Of a stretch of DNA of 64,000 nucleotides, positions 8,200-17,553 are shown piece by piece. Positions within the stretch are counted from its first letter, which is position 1. The number at the start of each line of letters is the position of its first letter. The notes beneath the pieces were generated by a model that did no database searches, was not told the DNA's origin, and saw only the letters and a list, made by a program, of their open reading frames with translations. The DNA lies in the NCBI RefSeq assembly GCF_014874095.1, contig NZ_JADBEB010000001.1, forward strand, positions 6,882,001 through 6,946,000. The letters run 5' to 3'. Source of the stretch: Plantactinospora soyae. GTDB lineage: Bacteria; Actinomycetota; Actinomycetes; Mycobacteriales; Micromonosporaceae. Position numbers and translations under genes: made by a program.

Positions 8200-8516
8200 G
8201 GGTCCCGGTAGTACGGGCCGAAAACCACCGGATATCCGTGACCGGCGTTGATGCTCGCTCGGCGGGCCGACGCTGGTCGGAGCGGCTGCGGTCGTTTCCG
8301 GCGGTGGCCATTCTCAAGGAGCTTACAAATGGTTCCCAGCGCTCTTTGATCTCATTGGAGTGGCCTTCAGGAAACGTAGGTTATTGAAGATCATCTAGTC
8401 GGCTCGGTTCGGTCGGGCCTGACGAAGGTCAGGGGTGGTCCCCGTCGTTCGGGTCCTGTTCGGGGATACCGGGACTCCTAGCGTGGCTGACGTCAACGAG
8501 ATGATCGGAGCGGGCT
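8200..8516. other. 317-bp intergenic region with an AT-richer patch and candidate promoter
   Basis: No gene is supported here. A patch at about 8325-8400 is noticeably more AT-rich than its neighbourhood and shows no frame with actinobacterial codon bias. Near the downstream hydrolase gene, TAGCGT at 8479-8484 could act as a -10 box. GGAG at 8506-8509 is the Shine-Dalgarno of that gene. Confidence 0.4.
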
Positions 8517-10031
8517 GTGGGGCAGGACAGGATTTGGTGGCGCGGTGTGGTGGCTGCGGCGACGGTGGGGCTGGTTGCTCTCGCCGTGCCGGGCCCGGCG
8601 TTCGCGAAGGAAGGACCGGATCTGGCAGCGGTCGAGCGGTTGGTGACCGACTTCGCTGACCAGGGAGGTTATCCAGGAATCGCCATCGCGATCACCAAGG
8701 GCGATCAGGTGGTCCACGTGGGCGGCTACGGCCACGATTCGTCGGGCGCAGCGGTGACCGCGACGACGCCGCTGCCGGCGGCGTCGCTCAGCAAATCGTT
8801 CACCGCGCTCGCCGTCATGCAGTTGGTGGAGGCCGGGAAGATGGCGTTGGACGCGCCGGTGCGCGGTTACCTTCCCGACTTCCGGATCGCTGACCCCCGG
8901 GGGGCGCGGATCACCGTCAGGCAGTTGTTGAACCAGACTTCCGGGATCACCGACGGGACACTTCCGGAGAAGAGCCTGCCGCAGCCGGACTCGCTGGCAG
9001 CGGCTGTCGTGCGGGCCCGCGACGCGACGCTTGCCGCCGACCCCGGCACGAGGTACTCCTACACGAATACGAACTATCACCTCGCCGCACGGCTTGTCGA
9101 AGTGGTCGCGGGTGAGCCGTTCGCGCAATACCTGCGGCGTCATGTGTTGGACCCGGCCGGCATGCAGGCAAGCGCCACGATCGATCTGACTCCTCGCGAT
9201 CTGCCGCAGGATGTGCGCGAGGGACACATCTACGCGTACGGGGCGTCGATTCCGCTCGCCGAGCCGAAGCGGTTCGTCAACGGCTCCGACGGCGTGATCA
9301 CCACGGCCGAGGACATGGCGCAGTGGCTGATCGTCCAGAACAACGCGGGCAAATCCGCCAACGGTGTGCCACTGGTCTCAGCGGAGAGTATCGCGGCCAT
9401 GCACACGTCGTCCGACCCGCGGTGGACCTACGGGATGGGCTGGGACATCGACCAGGAAGGGCGGGTCCGCCACAACGGGGTGTGGTTCACCTACACCGCC
9501 AGCCAGCTTCTGCTCCCCTCCGGCTACGGCATCGCGGTCATCGGCAACAGCGGCATCGGACTGGGTAACGAGGGCACCGATCAGCTGGCAGACGGGCTTG
9601 CCACCCTCGTGGCGGGCGGCAAACCGTCGAGTGGCGCCCCGATACGGCTGATTGTCGACCTGGTTGTGGCCGGGCTGACCCTGTTGAGCCTGCTCCTCGG
9701 CCTGCGCAACCTACGCCGCACGCAGGCATGGGCGACGCGGCTCGTCACCCGGCCCGCCTGGCGGCTCGTTCTGCGGTTGCTGCCGAGGCTTGTCCCTCTC
9801 GCCCTGTTGGTAATGCTTCCCGATCTCCTCAGCCAGGTCGTCGCAGCCGGGCGTGACATCACCTTTGTCCAACTCGGCTACTACTCGGTGGCGTTGGTGA
9901 CGTGGACGACGGTCGCGGCGGCGATGAACCTCGGCGTGCTCGGTACCCGCACCGTCGCCCTGGTACGACTGCGTCGGTCGACCGGCACGACGCCGGTGCC
10001 CGAGGCATCGGCCCAGCTCGCCGCGAGATAG
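8517..10031 (+). CDS. Membrane-anchored serine hydrolase (class C beta-lactamase / DD-peptidase fold)
   Basis: 504 residues from GTG 8517. A signal peptide (1-30, AFA cleavage) is followed by a beta-lactamase-fold domain with the catalytic triad of motifs S90-x-x-K93 (SLSK), Y182-T-N184 and H319-N-G321. Three C-terminal hydrophobic segments (about 378-397, 418-440, 452-482) anchor it in the membrane, so the catalytic domain faces outward. The family includes DD-peptidases and esterases; true beta-lactam hydrolysis is only one possibility. A histidine kinase gene starts 11 nt downstream, so the hydrolase is probably co-transcribed with that two-component pair. Confidence 0.88.
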   Translation: MGQDRIWWRGVVAAATVGLVALAVPGPAFAKEGPDLAAVERLVTDFADQGGYPGIAIAITKGDQVVHVGGYGHDSSGAAVTATTPLPAASLSKSFTALAVMQLVEAGKMALDAPVRGYLPDFRIADPRGARITVRQLLNQTSGITDGTLPEKSLPQPDSLAAAVVRARDATLAADPGTRYSYTNTNYHLAARLVEVVAGEPFAQYLRRHVLDPAGMQASATIDLTPRDLPQDVREGHIYAYGASIPLAEPKRFVNGSDGVITTAEDMAQWLIVQNNAGKSANGVPLVSAESIAAMHTSSDPRWTYGMGWDIDQEGRVRHNGVWFTYTASQLLLPSGYGIAVIGNSGIGLGNEGTDQLADGLATLVAGGKPSSGAPIRLIVDLVVAGLTLLSLLLGLRNLRRTQAWATRLVTRPAWRLVLRLLPRLVPLALLVMLPDLLSQVVAAGRDITFVQLGYYSVALVTWTTVAAAMNLGVLGTRTVALVRLRRSTGTTPVPEASAQLAAR

Positions 10032-10042
10032 CGTCGGCGATC

Positions 10043-11143
10043 ATGACGAGAAACGGCGGCGGGTGGTTGACGAGATCACCCGCCCCGCCGTGGGCACTGG
10101 CCCTGCTCACGGCCCTGATGACGGTCGTCGCCCTGTCCAACCACGAGCTGCCAGGGTGGGCGTTGACCGGAACCCTGCTGGCGCCCCTCACCGCGGTGGC
10201 GCTGCTCGGGACGTACCCGTTGATCTCCTTGAGCGTGTGCGTGACCGCGAGCATGGCGACGGCGCTGGCCCTGGGCGACGCCGTCCCGGTGTGGAGTGCC
10301 GCGCTCAGCGCGGCGCTCGGTGTGATCAGCCTCCTTGCCGGCCGACGGATGTCGCGGCCGGCGCCCGCCCTCGCAGTTCTCGCGGCCGGGGCGGCGCTGG
10401 CCATCCCACTCGCTCTGATCGCGGAGGATGCGTGGATCACCGGACTGCTGCTGCTGGTCATGACGGTGGCGCTCCCATGGGTGCTGGGCCGCTCCATCCG
10501 CCAACAGGCCGAGCTCGTGGCGACCACCGCCGAGCGGACCCGGCTACAGGAGCGCACCCGCATCGCGCACGACATGCACGACACGCTCGGGCACGAGCTC
10601 AGCCTCATGGCGCTACGCGCCGGGGCCCTGGAGATAGCACCCGATCTTGAGGACCGGCATCGGATGGCGGCGGCGGACCTGCGGGCCGGGGCCGAGGCGG
10701 CGACCGAAAGGCTGGCCGAAATTCTCGGTGTGCTGCACGACGGCGAGCCCGCATCGCTGCAACCGGCCTCCGAGCGGATCGACGACCTGGTCGACCGGGC
10801 CACCCAAGCCGGAATGGCAGCGTCGTTGGAGTGGCGCGGCCGGCGACAACTACCTCCGATGGTCGACCGGGCCGCGCACCGTATCGTCCAGGAAGGGCTG
10901 ACCAACGCCATGAAACACGCCGCCGGGACGGCCGTGCGGGTACGACTGGAGACAGCTGACGCCATGACCTTGTTGACCGTCACCAACCCCCTGCTTCCGG
11001 GTTCGCGTCCGGGCGCCGGTGGCCGGGCCGGCCTGGTGGGACTACAGGAACGGGTCAGGCTCGTCGGCGGAACGCTCCAGGCCGGTCCACACGATCACGT
11101 GTTCGAGATCGTGGCCACGCTGCCACACACGAGGGAATCATGA
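10043..11143 (+). CDS. NarL-type sensor histidine kinase
   Basis: 366 residues. The N-terminal 150 residues form about five to six membrane helices. They are followed by a HisKA_3 dimerisation helix (RTRIAHDMHDTLGHELSLM; phospho-acceptor probably His179) and a compact HATPase_c domain with the N-box RIVQEGLTNAMKHA. The open frame extends upstream to 9902, but that part lies inside the hydrolase gene; ATG 10043 is the first start after it. Translation is coupled to the response regulator through a 4-nt overlap. The stimulus is unknown. Confidence 0.9.
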   Translation: MTRNGGGWLTRSPAPPWALALLTALMTVVALSNHELPGWALTGTLLAPLTAVALLGTYPLISLSVCVTASMATALALGDAVPVWSAALSAALGVISLLAGRRMSRPAPALAVLAAGAALAIPLALIAEDAWITGLLLLVMTVALPWVLGRSIRQQAELVATTAERTRLQERTRIAHDMHDTLGHELSLMALRAGALEIAPDLEDRHRMAAADLRAGAEAATERLAEILGVLHDGEPASLQPASERIDDLVDRATQAGMAASLEWRGRRQLPPMVDRAAHRIVQEGLTNAMKHAAGTAVRVRLETADAMTLLTVTNPLLPGSRPGAGGRAGLVGLQERVRLVGGTLQAGPHDHVFEIVATLPHTRES

Positions 11144-11793
11144 TCCGGGTACTGCTGGCAGACGACGAGGTGATGATCCGGGCCGGGGTCCGGGCGATCC
11201 TCACCACCGACCCCGATATCGAGGTGGTCGCCGAAGCGGGCGACGGGCGGGAAGCCATCGAACTCACCCTGGCGCACCGCCCCGACGTCGCGCTGCTCGA
11301 CATCCGCATGCCCCGCCTCGACGGTCTCGCCGCTGGCGCTGAGATCATCCGGGCGATGCCCGAGGCGGCCGTGGCCATCTTGACCACCTTCGGTGACGAC
11401 GCCTACCTGACCCGGGCACTCGACGACGGTGCCCGGGGCTTCCTCCTCAAGTCCGGCAACCCGCGCGAGTTGATCGCCGGCGTCCACGCCATCGCCGCCG
11501 GTGGCGCCTACCTGTCACCGAAAGTGGCCGCGCGGGTGATCGGCAAGCTTCGCTCCACAGGACTCAGCCGCGCGACAACAGCACGGAGCAGGGTAGGGAC
11601 GCTCACCCAGCGTGAACGCGACGTACTGGCGTTGCTGGGCGCCGGGCTGTCCAACGCCCAGATCGCCAACCAGCTCAACATCGTCGAAGGCACGGTCAAA
11701 GGCCACGTCAGCGCCATCCTGACCCGACTCAACCTGAGCAACCGGGTAAAAGCGGCCGTCCTCGCCCACGAAGCCGACCTCGTCACGGGATGA
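11140..11793 (+). CDS. NarL/FixJ-family response regulator
   Basis: 217 residues: a receiver domain with acidic pair D8/D9, phospho-acceptor D54 (ALLDIRMP) and conserved Lys in FLLKSG, followed by a LuxR-type HTH ([20 protein letters not shown] onward). It overlaps the kinase gene by ATGA and is its cognate partner. The upstream serine hydrolase may belong to the same regulon. Confidence 0.92.
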   Translation: MIRVLLADDEVMIRAGVRAILTTDPDIEVVAEAGDGREAIELTLAHRPDVALLDIRMPRLDGLAAGAEIIRAMPEAAVAILTTFGDDAYLTRALDDGARGFLLKSGNPRELIAGVHAIAAGGAYLSPKVAARVIGKLRSTGLSRATTARSRVGTLTQRERDVLALLGAGLSNAQIANQLNIVEGTVKGHVSAILTRLNLSNRVKAAVLAHEADLVTG

Positions 11794-11902
11794 GGTTATC
11801 CAGGTACCGCTGATCCCTGGACAGATCTCGCCTGGATCCCATCGGTGGAGGTTGCCACTCTTGGCAGAGCCGAGAGGAACACCACCGACCAGGGGAGTAG
11901 TT

Positions 11903-12835
11903 GTGCAGGACGTGTCCGTACCCGATCTGACCGGAAAGCTCGCCGTGGTGACCGGTGCGAGCGACGGCATCGGCCTCGGCCTGGCCGTACGCCTGGCCCG
12001 AGCCGGCGCCGAACTCGTCCTGCCGGTCCGCAATCCGGGCAAGGGCGCCACGGCGGTCGACCGGATCCACGCGGCGGTACCGCAGGCCACCGTCTCCGTC
12101 CGGGAACTCGACCTGGCCTCGCTGGACTCGGTGGCCGCGCTCGCGGACACGCTGAACCGCGACGGCCGGCCGATCAACATTCTGATCAACAACGCCGGTG
12201 TGATGATGCCGGCCACCCGACACGCCACGGCCGAGGGCCTGGAACTCCAGTTCGGCACCAACCACGTCGGGCACGTGGCGCTCACCGGCCGGATCCTGTC
12301 GCTGCTGCGGGCCGGCCGGGCCCGGGTCACCACCATGTCGAGCGCCGCCGCCCGCTCCGGAAAGATCAACTGGGCCGATCCGCAGAGCGAGCGCGGGTAC
12401 TCGGCGATGCGGTCGTACGGTCAGTCGAAGCTGGCCAACCTGCTGTTCGGCCTGGAACTCGACCGGCGCAGCGCGGCGGACGGCTGGGGCATCGTCAGCA
12501 ACGTCGCGCACCCCGGCACCACCCTGACGAACCTGTACGCCTCCGGCCCGAACCTGGGCCGTCGACGCCGCTCGCCCGTCGAGTCGATCATGAAGCGACT
12601 CGCCGGCTGGGGAATATTCGTGCAGCCCGTCGATGCCGGCCTGCTGCCCGCGCTGTACGCCGCCACCAGCCCGCAGGCGCTGGGCGGGCGCTTCTACGGC
12701 CCGGACGGCTTCGGCCAGTTCACCGGTGGCCCGACGGAACTCGCCATCTACAGGTCGGCCCGGGACCAGGCCGACGCGGTACGGCTCTGGGACCTCTCCG
12801 AGCGGCTGGCCGGGGTCGATTTCGCCGCCGTCTGA
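11903..12835 (+). CDS. Short-chain dehydrogenase/reductase (SDR)
   Basis: 310 residues from GTG 11903, which follows GGGGAG with 5-nt spacing; the longer frame from 11852 has no ribosome site. The cofactor motif TGASDGIG lies at 17-24, NNAG follows, and the catalytic Tyr172-x-x-x-Lys176 is in SYGQSKLAN. It resembles the retinol dehydrogenase/WW-domain oxidoreductase-like SDRs. The substrate is unknown. An MmyB-type regulator follows 105 bp downstream, a frequent pairing in actinobacteria. Confidence 0.9.
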   Translation: MQDVSVPDLTGKLAVVTGASDGIGLGLAVRLARAGAELVLPVRNPGKGATAVDRIHAAVPQATVSVRELDLASLDSVAALADTLNRDGRPINILINNAGVMMPATRHATAEGLELQFGTNHVGHVALTGRILSLLRAGRARVTTMSSAAARSGKINWADPQSERGYSAMRSYGQSKLANLLFGLELDRRSAADGWGIVSNVAHPGTTLTNLYASGPNLGRRRRSPVESIMKRLAGWGIFVQPVDAGLLPALYAATSPQALGGRFYGPDGFGQFTGGPTELAIYRSARDQADAVRLWDLSERLAGVDFAAV

Positions 12836-12940
12836 GATCACCGCTGCCGGAGCCCGTTCCCGTCCGGGTTCGCCGACGACCGAGTATGCCGCCGCCGGAA
12901 TCACCGCCGGCCACCGCCACAGGAGGGAAAACTGAGAATC

Positions 12941-13774
12941 ATGGAACGGGACCGGCTCGCCGCCTTCCTCCGGACCCGGCGCGAGGCGCTGCAACCGGAG
13001 GACGTCGGACTGCCTCGGGGGCGGCGACGGCGTACCGGTGGGCTGCGCCGGGAGGAGGTCGCCGCGCTCTCCGACATGTCAACCGACTACTACAGTCGGC
13101 TGGAGCAGCAGCGCGGGCCGCACCCGTCCGAGCAGATGCTCGCCGCGATCGCCCGTGGCCTGCGGCTGTCCCTCGACGAGCGCGACCACCTGTTCCGACT
13201 CGCCGGTTACGCCACACCACGCCGGGTCCTGCGCGCGGACCACATCAATCCCGGGATGATGCGCATCTTCGACCGGCTGGAGGACACCCCCGCGCAGGTG
13301 GTGAACCTGCTCGGCGAGACGCTGACCCAGACCCGGCTGGCGATCGCGTTGCTCGGCGACGACAGTCGACACACCGGGCTGGCGCGCAGCCTGCACTACC
13401 GGTGGTTCACCGACCCGGCCACCCGGCGCAGCTACCCCGAGGAGGACCACCCGACCCACAGCCGGCTCTTCGCGGCCAGCCTGCACGACGCGTACACCCG
13501 GGAGGGCAGGGGCTCGCGTGCGGCCGCCATCGTCGACGCGCTGCTGGCGGTCAGCCCGGAGTTTGCCGAGATCTGGCGGGAACATCCCATCCTGGGCCCG
13601 TACTGCGCCCCGAAGCGGATCCAGCATCCGCAGGTCGGACTCCTCGAACTGGACTGCCAGACACTGGTGGATCCCGACCAGTCCCAGGCGCTCCTGGTCT
13701 ACACCGCGGTACCGGGCAGCGAGAGCTACGAGAAGCTGCAACTGCTCTCGGTCCTCGGCGACCAGCGCATCTGA
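12941..13774 (+). CDS. XRE-family regulator with MmyB-like ligand-binding domain
   Basis: 277 residues. An N-terminal Xre HTH (about 8-80, with RRTGGLRREEVAALSDMS and DYYSRLEQQRGPHPSEQML) precedes the MmyB-like PAS-related sensor domain (about 105-270). This layout is a large actinobacterial family thought to bind a small hydrophobic ligand. A strong GGAGGG lies 14 nt before ATG 12941, which is longer than usual. It may control the SDR gene upstream. Confidence 0.9.
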   Translation: MERDRLAAFLRTRREALQPEDVGLPRGRRRRTGGLRREEVAALSDMSTDYYSRLEQQRGPHPSEQMLAAIARGLRLSLDERDHLFRLAGYATPRRVLRADHINPGMMRIFDRLEDTPAQVVNLLGETLTQTRLAIALLGDDSRHTGLARSLHYRWFTDPATRRSYPEEDHPTHSRLFAASLHDAYTREGRGSRAAAIVDALLAVSPEFAEIWREHPILGPYCAPKRIQHPQVGLLELDCQTLVDPDQSQALLVYTAVPGSESYEKLQLLSVLGDQRI

Positions 13775-13899
13775 GCTCTCTCGTTCGCGGCGCCCGGTGG
13801 CTCCGGGGCGGTGCTGAGGCGCGATGTCGAGACCGGTCGCTCCGCTCCGACCTCTGCTGCGTGGGTGTCCGCCGTATCGGAACTGCCGGAGGAGTCGGG

Positions 13900-14238
13900 G
13901 TGAAGTACCTGATTTTGATCTACTGCGAGCCGGCCGACCGTGCCGGGCTGGCCGGGCTGACCGAGGCGCTGTTCACCGAGATCACCGAGTCCGGGGAGCT
14001 GGTCGCCGGTACGGCCCTGGCCGACCCGCTCGACAGCCGGACCGTTCGGGTCCACGACGGCGTCCCGACGGTCAGGGACGGGCCCTACGATGCCGTACGG
14101 GCGCAGTTGGCGGGGTACGTCGTCGTCGACTGCGAGCACCGGGACCGGGCCGGCGAGATCGCGGCGCGGTTCCCTTCCGCCCGGTCCGGCGCCGTGGAGG
14201 TACGCCCGATCATGGACATGTCCGGCCAGGAGATGTGA
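13900..14238 (+). CDS. YCII-related DGPF-domain protein, partner of the ECF sigma factor
   Basis: 112 residues from GTG 13900 behind GGAGGAG. The sequence follows the YCII/DGPF pattern: MKYLILIYCEP, a central V-R-D-G-P-Y-D (variant of the DGPF signature) and a C-terminal EVRPIMDM. Such proteins are encoded directly before ECF42-type sigma factors, and here the stop overlaps the sigma gene start by 4 nt. Their biochemical role is not established; they may act as ligand sensors or co-regulators. Confidence 0.88.
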   Translation: MKYLILIYCEPADRAGLAGLTEALFTEITESGELVAGTALADPLDSRTVRVHDGVPTVRDGPYDAVRAQLAGYVVVDCEHRDRAGEIAARFPSARSGAVEVRPIMDMSGQEM

Positions 14239-15551
14239 ACGTCGGCACCGACATCGAGGACCTGCTGCGCCGGCTGGCGCCGCGGGTCCTCGCCGCGCTC
14301 GTCCGACGCTACGGACACTTCGAGATCGCCGAGGACGCCGTACAGGAGGCGTTGCTGGCCGCCGCGTTGCAGTGGCCCGACGGCGGGGTGCCGGACAGTC
14401 CGGAGGGCTGGTTGATCAGGGTCGCCTCCCGCCGACTGACCGACCAGTTGCGCAGCGAACTGGCGGGCCGGCGCCGGGCGGACCGGGTGGCCGCGCAGAC
14501 CCCGCCGGACGAGTTTCTGGCGCCGGCCGCAGACGTCGAGGACCTGGCGGGCGCGGAGGACGACACGCTGACCCTGCTGCTGCTCTGCTGCCACTCCAGT
14601 CTCACCCCGGCGTCCCAGGTCGCGCTCACGCTGCGTGCCGTCGGCGGCCTGACCACGGTGGAGATCGCCCGGGCGTTCCTGGTACCCGAGGCGACGATGG
14701 CCCAGCGGATCAGCCGCGCCAAGCAACGGATCAGGGCCGCCGGTGCCCAGTTCCGGCTGCCGCCCGAGGCCGAGCGACCGGAACGGCTCCGTTCCGTCCT
14801 GCACGTCCTCTACCTGATCTTCAACGAGGGCTACACCGCCAGTTCGGGGCCGGACCTGCACCGTGGCGAGCTGACCGGAGAGGCGATCCGGCTCGCCCGG
14901 ACCGTACGCGTACTGCTGCCCGATGACGGTGAAGTCGCCGGACTGCTCGCGCTGATGCTGCTCACCGAGGCCCGGCGGGCCGCGCGTACCCGGGCCGACG
15001 GCAGCCTCGTCCCGCTGGCCGACCAGGACCGCAGCCGGTGGAACCGGAGTTCCATCGACGAAGGCGTCGCACTGATCACCCACACGCTGGCCCACGCCCC
15101 GGTCGGCCCCTATCAGGTCCAGGCGGCCATCGCCGCCGTACACGCGGAGGCGGCGCGCGCCGAGGACACCGACTGGGCCCAGATCGTCGCGCTGTACCGA
15201 CTGCTCGAAGACCTGGCACCCGGTCCCATCGTGCGGCTCAACCACGCCGTCGCGGTCGCGATGGTGCGGGGCCCGCAGGCTGGTCTCGCCCTCCTCGCGA
15301 CGGTGGACACCGACGACCAGTTGTCCGGACACCACCGGCTCCACGCGGTCCGGGCGCACCTGCTGGAGATGGCTGGTGACCTCGAGGGCGCCGGTCGCTA
15401 CTACCGGTCGGCCGCCCGCCTGACCACCAGCCTCCCCGAACAGCGGTACCTGCGGGGACGCGCGGCCACGCTCTCCATGGTGGACGGCCGTCCGGCCGCG
15501 ACCCGGCCGGGTGGGGCGGGAACGGGTCCCACGCCCCCGGACGCCGGTTAG
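14235..15551 (+). CDS. ECF42-type RNA polymerase sigma factor with long C-terminal extension
   Basis: 438 residues from GTG 14235. Sigma-2 lies at about 10-75 (YGHFEIAEDAVQEALLAA) and sigma-4 at about 110-165 (LTTVEIARAFLVPEATMAQRIS). Then comes a roughly 250-residue TPR-like helical extension that defines this ECF group and replaces an anti-sigma factor. Conserved landmarks FNEGY and LLHAV-type segments are present (LIFNEGYTAS; LNHAVAVAM). The DGPF gene directly upstream is the normal partner. Target promoters are unknown. Confidence 0.92.
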   Translation: MNVGTDIEDLLRRLAPRVLAALVRRYGHFEIAEDAVQEALLAAALQWPDGGVPDSPEGWLIRVASRRLTDQLRSELAGRRRADRVAAQTPPDEFLAPAADVEDLAGAEDDTLTLLLLCCHSSLTPASQVALTLRAVGGLTTVEIARAFLVPEATMAQRISRAKQRIRAAGAQFRLPPEAERPERLRSVLHVLYLIFNEGYTASSGPDLHRGELTGEAIRLARTVRVLLPDDGEVAGLLALMLLTEARRAARTRADGSLVPLADQDRSRWNRSSIDEGVALITHTLAHAPVGPYQVQAAIAAVHAEAARAEDTDWAQIVALYRLLEDLAPGPIVRLNHAVAVAMVRGPQAGLALLATVDTDDQLSGHHRLHAVRAHLLEMAGDLEGAGRYYRSAARLTTSLPEQRYLRGRAATLSMVDGRPAATRPGGAGTGPTPPDAG

Positions 15552-15556
15552 CGGGC

Positions 15557-15592
15557 CCCGGCCGATGTGCCTCAGGCGACACATCGGCCGGG
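15557..15592. terminator. 13-bp perfect hairpin between convergent genes
   Basis: CCCGGCCGATGTG (15557-15569) and CACATCGGCCGGG (15580-15592) are exact reverse complements with a 10-nt loop. The hairpin starts 6 nt after the sigma-factor stop and can end transcription from either side; no U-tract follows, as is usual in high-GC actinobacteria. Confidence 0.75.
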
Positions 15593-15605
15593 AACCCTGG
15601 CCCAC

Positions 15606-15656
15606 GTCGCGACCTACCGAGGTCTCAGACGTCGCGACGTACCGAGGTGTTCAGAC
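15606..15656. repeat. Tandem 25/26-bp direct repeat overlapping the ABC permease 3' end
   Basis: Unit 1 (15606-15630) and unit 2 (15631-15656) both read GTCGCGAC-n-TACCGAGGT-n-n-CAGAC, with one inserted base in the second copy. A third partial start (GTCTCGG) follows. The second unit covers the stop codon of the minus-strand permease. The function is unknown; it could be slippage-derived. Confidence 0.7.
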
Positions 15657-16505
15657 GTCTCGGCGGCGGACGACGAGCAGCGCGACGACGACCGCGACGA
15701 GTGGCCAGGCCGCGAACACGATCCAGGACTCGGTGACCGTCGGGCGGTAGAAGCCGTCACCGGACGGCTCGGCCGAGAGCGCGGTCAGGCGCTCCCAGGC
15801 GGTGAGCACCATCGCGTGATTGATCGTGGCGGACCAGCGCGTCGTGAGCGAGAAGAAGGACGGCAGCACGAGCAGGACGAGAATGCCGGTGACCATGGTG
15901 GTGGCGCTGTGCCGGATCAGCACGCCGAGCCCGAGGCCGATCAGTGCGCAGACCGGTGCCAGCAGCGCCGACGCGACCAGGGCCCGGACCGCGATCGGGT
16001 TGGTGATCGACACGGACGCGTCCCGCCCACTGAGGATGGCCTGGGAGACCGCGAACGAGCCGGCGGCGATGACCGTGCCGACGACCGTCCAGGCGACGGT
16101 CACCACGGCCGCCTTGGCCAGCACCACCGCGCCGCGGGCGGGAACCGCCACCGTCGTGGTGCGGATCAGGCCGCTGCCGTACTCGTTGACGACGGCGATC
16201 GCGCCGGCGCTGACCGCGACGAGCGCCAGCGCCCAGTAGCCGGTCAGCGGAAACGCGTCGGAGAGCGCGAACATCGGCTCCCGCTGCGTCTCCGGGCTCA
16301 TGCTCGGAAAATCGGTGTAGTCGTCCCACGCCTCGACCGCGGCGAAGGCGATGACGACCAGGGTGACGAGGCCGAACGTCCAGGGCGTCGACCGGAGCGA
16401 CCGCATCTTGATCCACTCGGCGGCGAGCAGGTCGCGGAACCGGGCGGGTGGATCGGCGACGAGCCCGGCCGAGCTGGACGGCGCGACGGCGGCGGGGACG
16501 CTCAT
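15651..16505 (-). CDS. ABC-2 type transporter permease
   Basis: 284 residues. After a cytoplasmic N-terminus (FRDLLAAEWIKMRSLRSTPW, characteristic of ABC-2 permeases), six hydrophobic segments follow, ending in a short RRRDV tail. It overlaps the ATPase gene by 4 nt, so the two form a complete exporter of the BcrAB/DrrAB class. The substrate may be a peptide, antibiotic or lipid. It is divergent from a histidine kinase/response regulator pair that could control it. Confidence 0.9.
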   Translation of the reverse strand: MSVPAAVAPSSSAGLVADPPARFRDLLAAEWIKMRSLRSTPWTFGLVTLVVIAFAAVEAWDDYTDFPSMSPETQREPMFALSDAFPLTGYWALALVAVSAGAIAVVNEYGSGLIRTTTVAVPARGAVVLAKAAVVTVAWTVVGTVIAAGSFAVSQAILSGRDASVSITNPIAVRALVASALLAPVCALIGLGLGVLIRHSATTMVTGILVLLVLPSFFSLTTRWSATINHAMVLTAWERLTALSAEPSGDGFYRPTVTESWIVFAAWPLVAVVVALLVVRRRDV

Positions 16506-17458
16506 CGCTGCTGCCCGGCCAGGTACTCGACGCTGTCGGCGGTGAGTTCCATGAATGCTTCCTCCAACGAGGCGGTTCGGGGGGTCAGTTCGTGTAGGAC
16601 GATCTTGTTGTCGAAGGCGAGTACGCCGATCCGATCCGCCGGCAGCCCGGTCACGGCCAGCCTCCCGACCCCGTCCGGGACGTCCGGCTCGACCTGCGCA
16701 CCCGCGGCGGTCAGTACCGCCGCGAGTTCGGCGGCCTGCGGGGTACGCAGCACGACGCTGAGCCGGGTGCTCCGGGCGGCGAACCGCGACAGCGGCTCGG
16801 CGGCGATGAGCCGGCCCTGCCCGATGACGATGAGTTCGTCGGCGGTGTTCTCCATCTCCGTCATCAGGTGGCTGGAGAGGAAGACCGTGCGGCCCTCGGC
16901 GGCGAGGCGGCGGAAGAGGTGCCGCACCCAGAGCACGCCCTCCGGGTCCATCCCGTTGATCGGCTCGTCGAAGATCAGCACCGGGGGGTCGCCGAGCAGT
17001 GCGGTGGCGATTCCGAGCCGCTGCTTCATGCCGAGGGAGTACCCGCCGACCCGGCGCCGCGCCACGTCGGTCAGGCCCACCTCCTGCAACACCTCGTCCA
17101 CCCGCCGCAGCGGAATGCCGTTGCTGCGGGCCAGCGCGGACAGGTGCGCCGTGCCGCTGCGCCCGCCGTGTACGTGGTGCGCGTCGAGCAGCGCGCCGAG
17201 GTGCCGCAGCCCGCGTCGGTGGGTACGGAACGGGACACCGCTGACGGTCGTGCTGCCGGCGGTGGGTGCGTCCAGGCCGAGGATCATCCGCAGCGTGGTC
17301 GTCTTGCCGGCGCCGTTGGGTCCGAGGAACCCGGTCACGTGCCCGGGGCGGACGGTGAAGGACAGGTTGTCGACGGCGGTCTTGCTGCCGTAGCGCTTGG
17401 TGGCTGAGCTGACTTCGATCACAACGTCGATGCTGTCCGGTACGCCGAATCCGGACAT
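16502..17458 (-). CDS. ABC transporter ATP-binding protein
   Basis: 318 residues. Walker A is GPNGAGKTT, the Q-loop region follows at GLDAPTAG, the signature motif appears as YSLGMKQRL (BcrA/DrrA-like instead of LSGGQ) and Walker B as VLIFDEP, with the SHLM His switch. The C-terminal 80 residues form the regulatory extension of this class. ATG 17458 is used here; an internal GTG 13 codons later is also possible, but neither start has a clear Shine-Dalgarno. Confidence 0.92.
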   Translation of the reverse strand: MSGFGVPDSIDVVIEVSSATKRYGSKTAVDNLSFTVRPGHVTGFLGPNGAGKTTTLRMILGLDAPTAGSTTVSGVPFRTHRRGLRHLGALLDAHHVHGGRSGTAHLSALARSNGIPLRRVDEVLQEVGLTDVARRRVGGYSLGMKQRLGIATALLGDPPVLIFDEPINGMDPEGVLWVRHLFRRLAAEGRTVFLSSHLMTEMENTADELIVIGQGRLIAAEPLSRFAARSTRLSVVLRTPQAAELAAVLTAAGAQVEPDVPDGVGRLAVTGLPADRIGVLAFDNKIVLHELTPRTASLEEAFMELTADSVEYLAGQQR

Positions 17459-17553
17459 CCGGCCACCGACGGCAATCGCCGGGAAGGGTTAGCCCGTGGG
17501 CGTACGCCCGTGGTGTGATGCCGGGTCCGGCGCGAGCTGGCTAGTCTCGCGGC

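Noticed and set aside
8435-8659. A 74-codon plus-strand frame before the serine hydrolase
   Set aside because: It overlaps the hydrolase signal-peptide region in another frame and is Gly/Arg low complexity.
11845-13899. Long plus-frame continuing into the DGPF gene
   Set aside because: It runs out of frame through the SDR and XRE genes and is Arg/Pro-rich; only the part from GTG 13900 codes.
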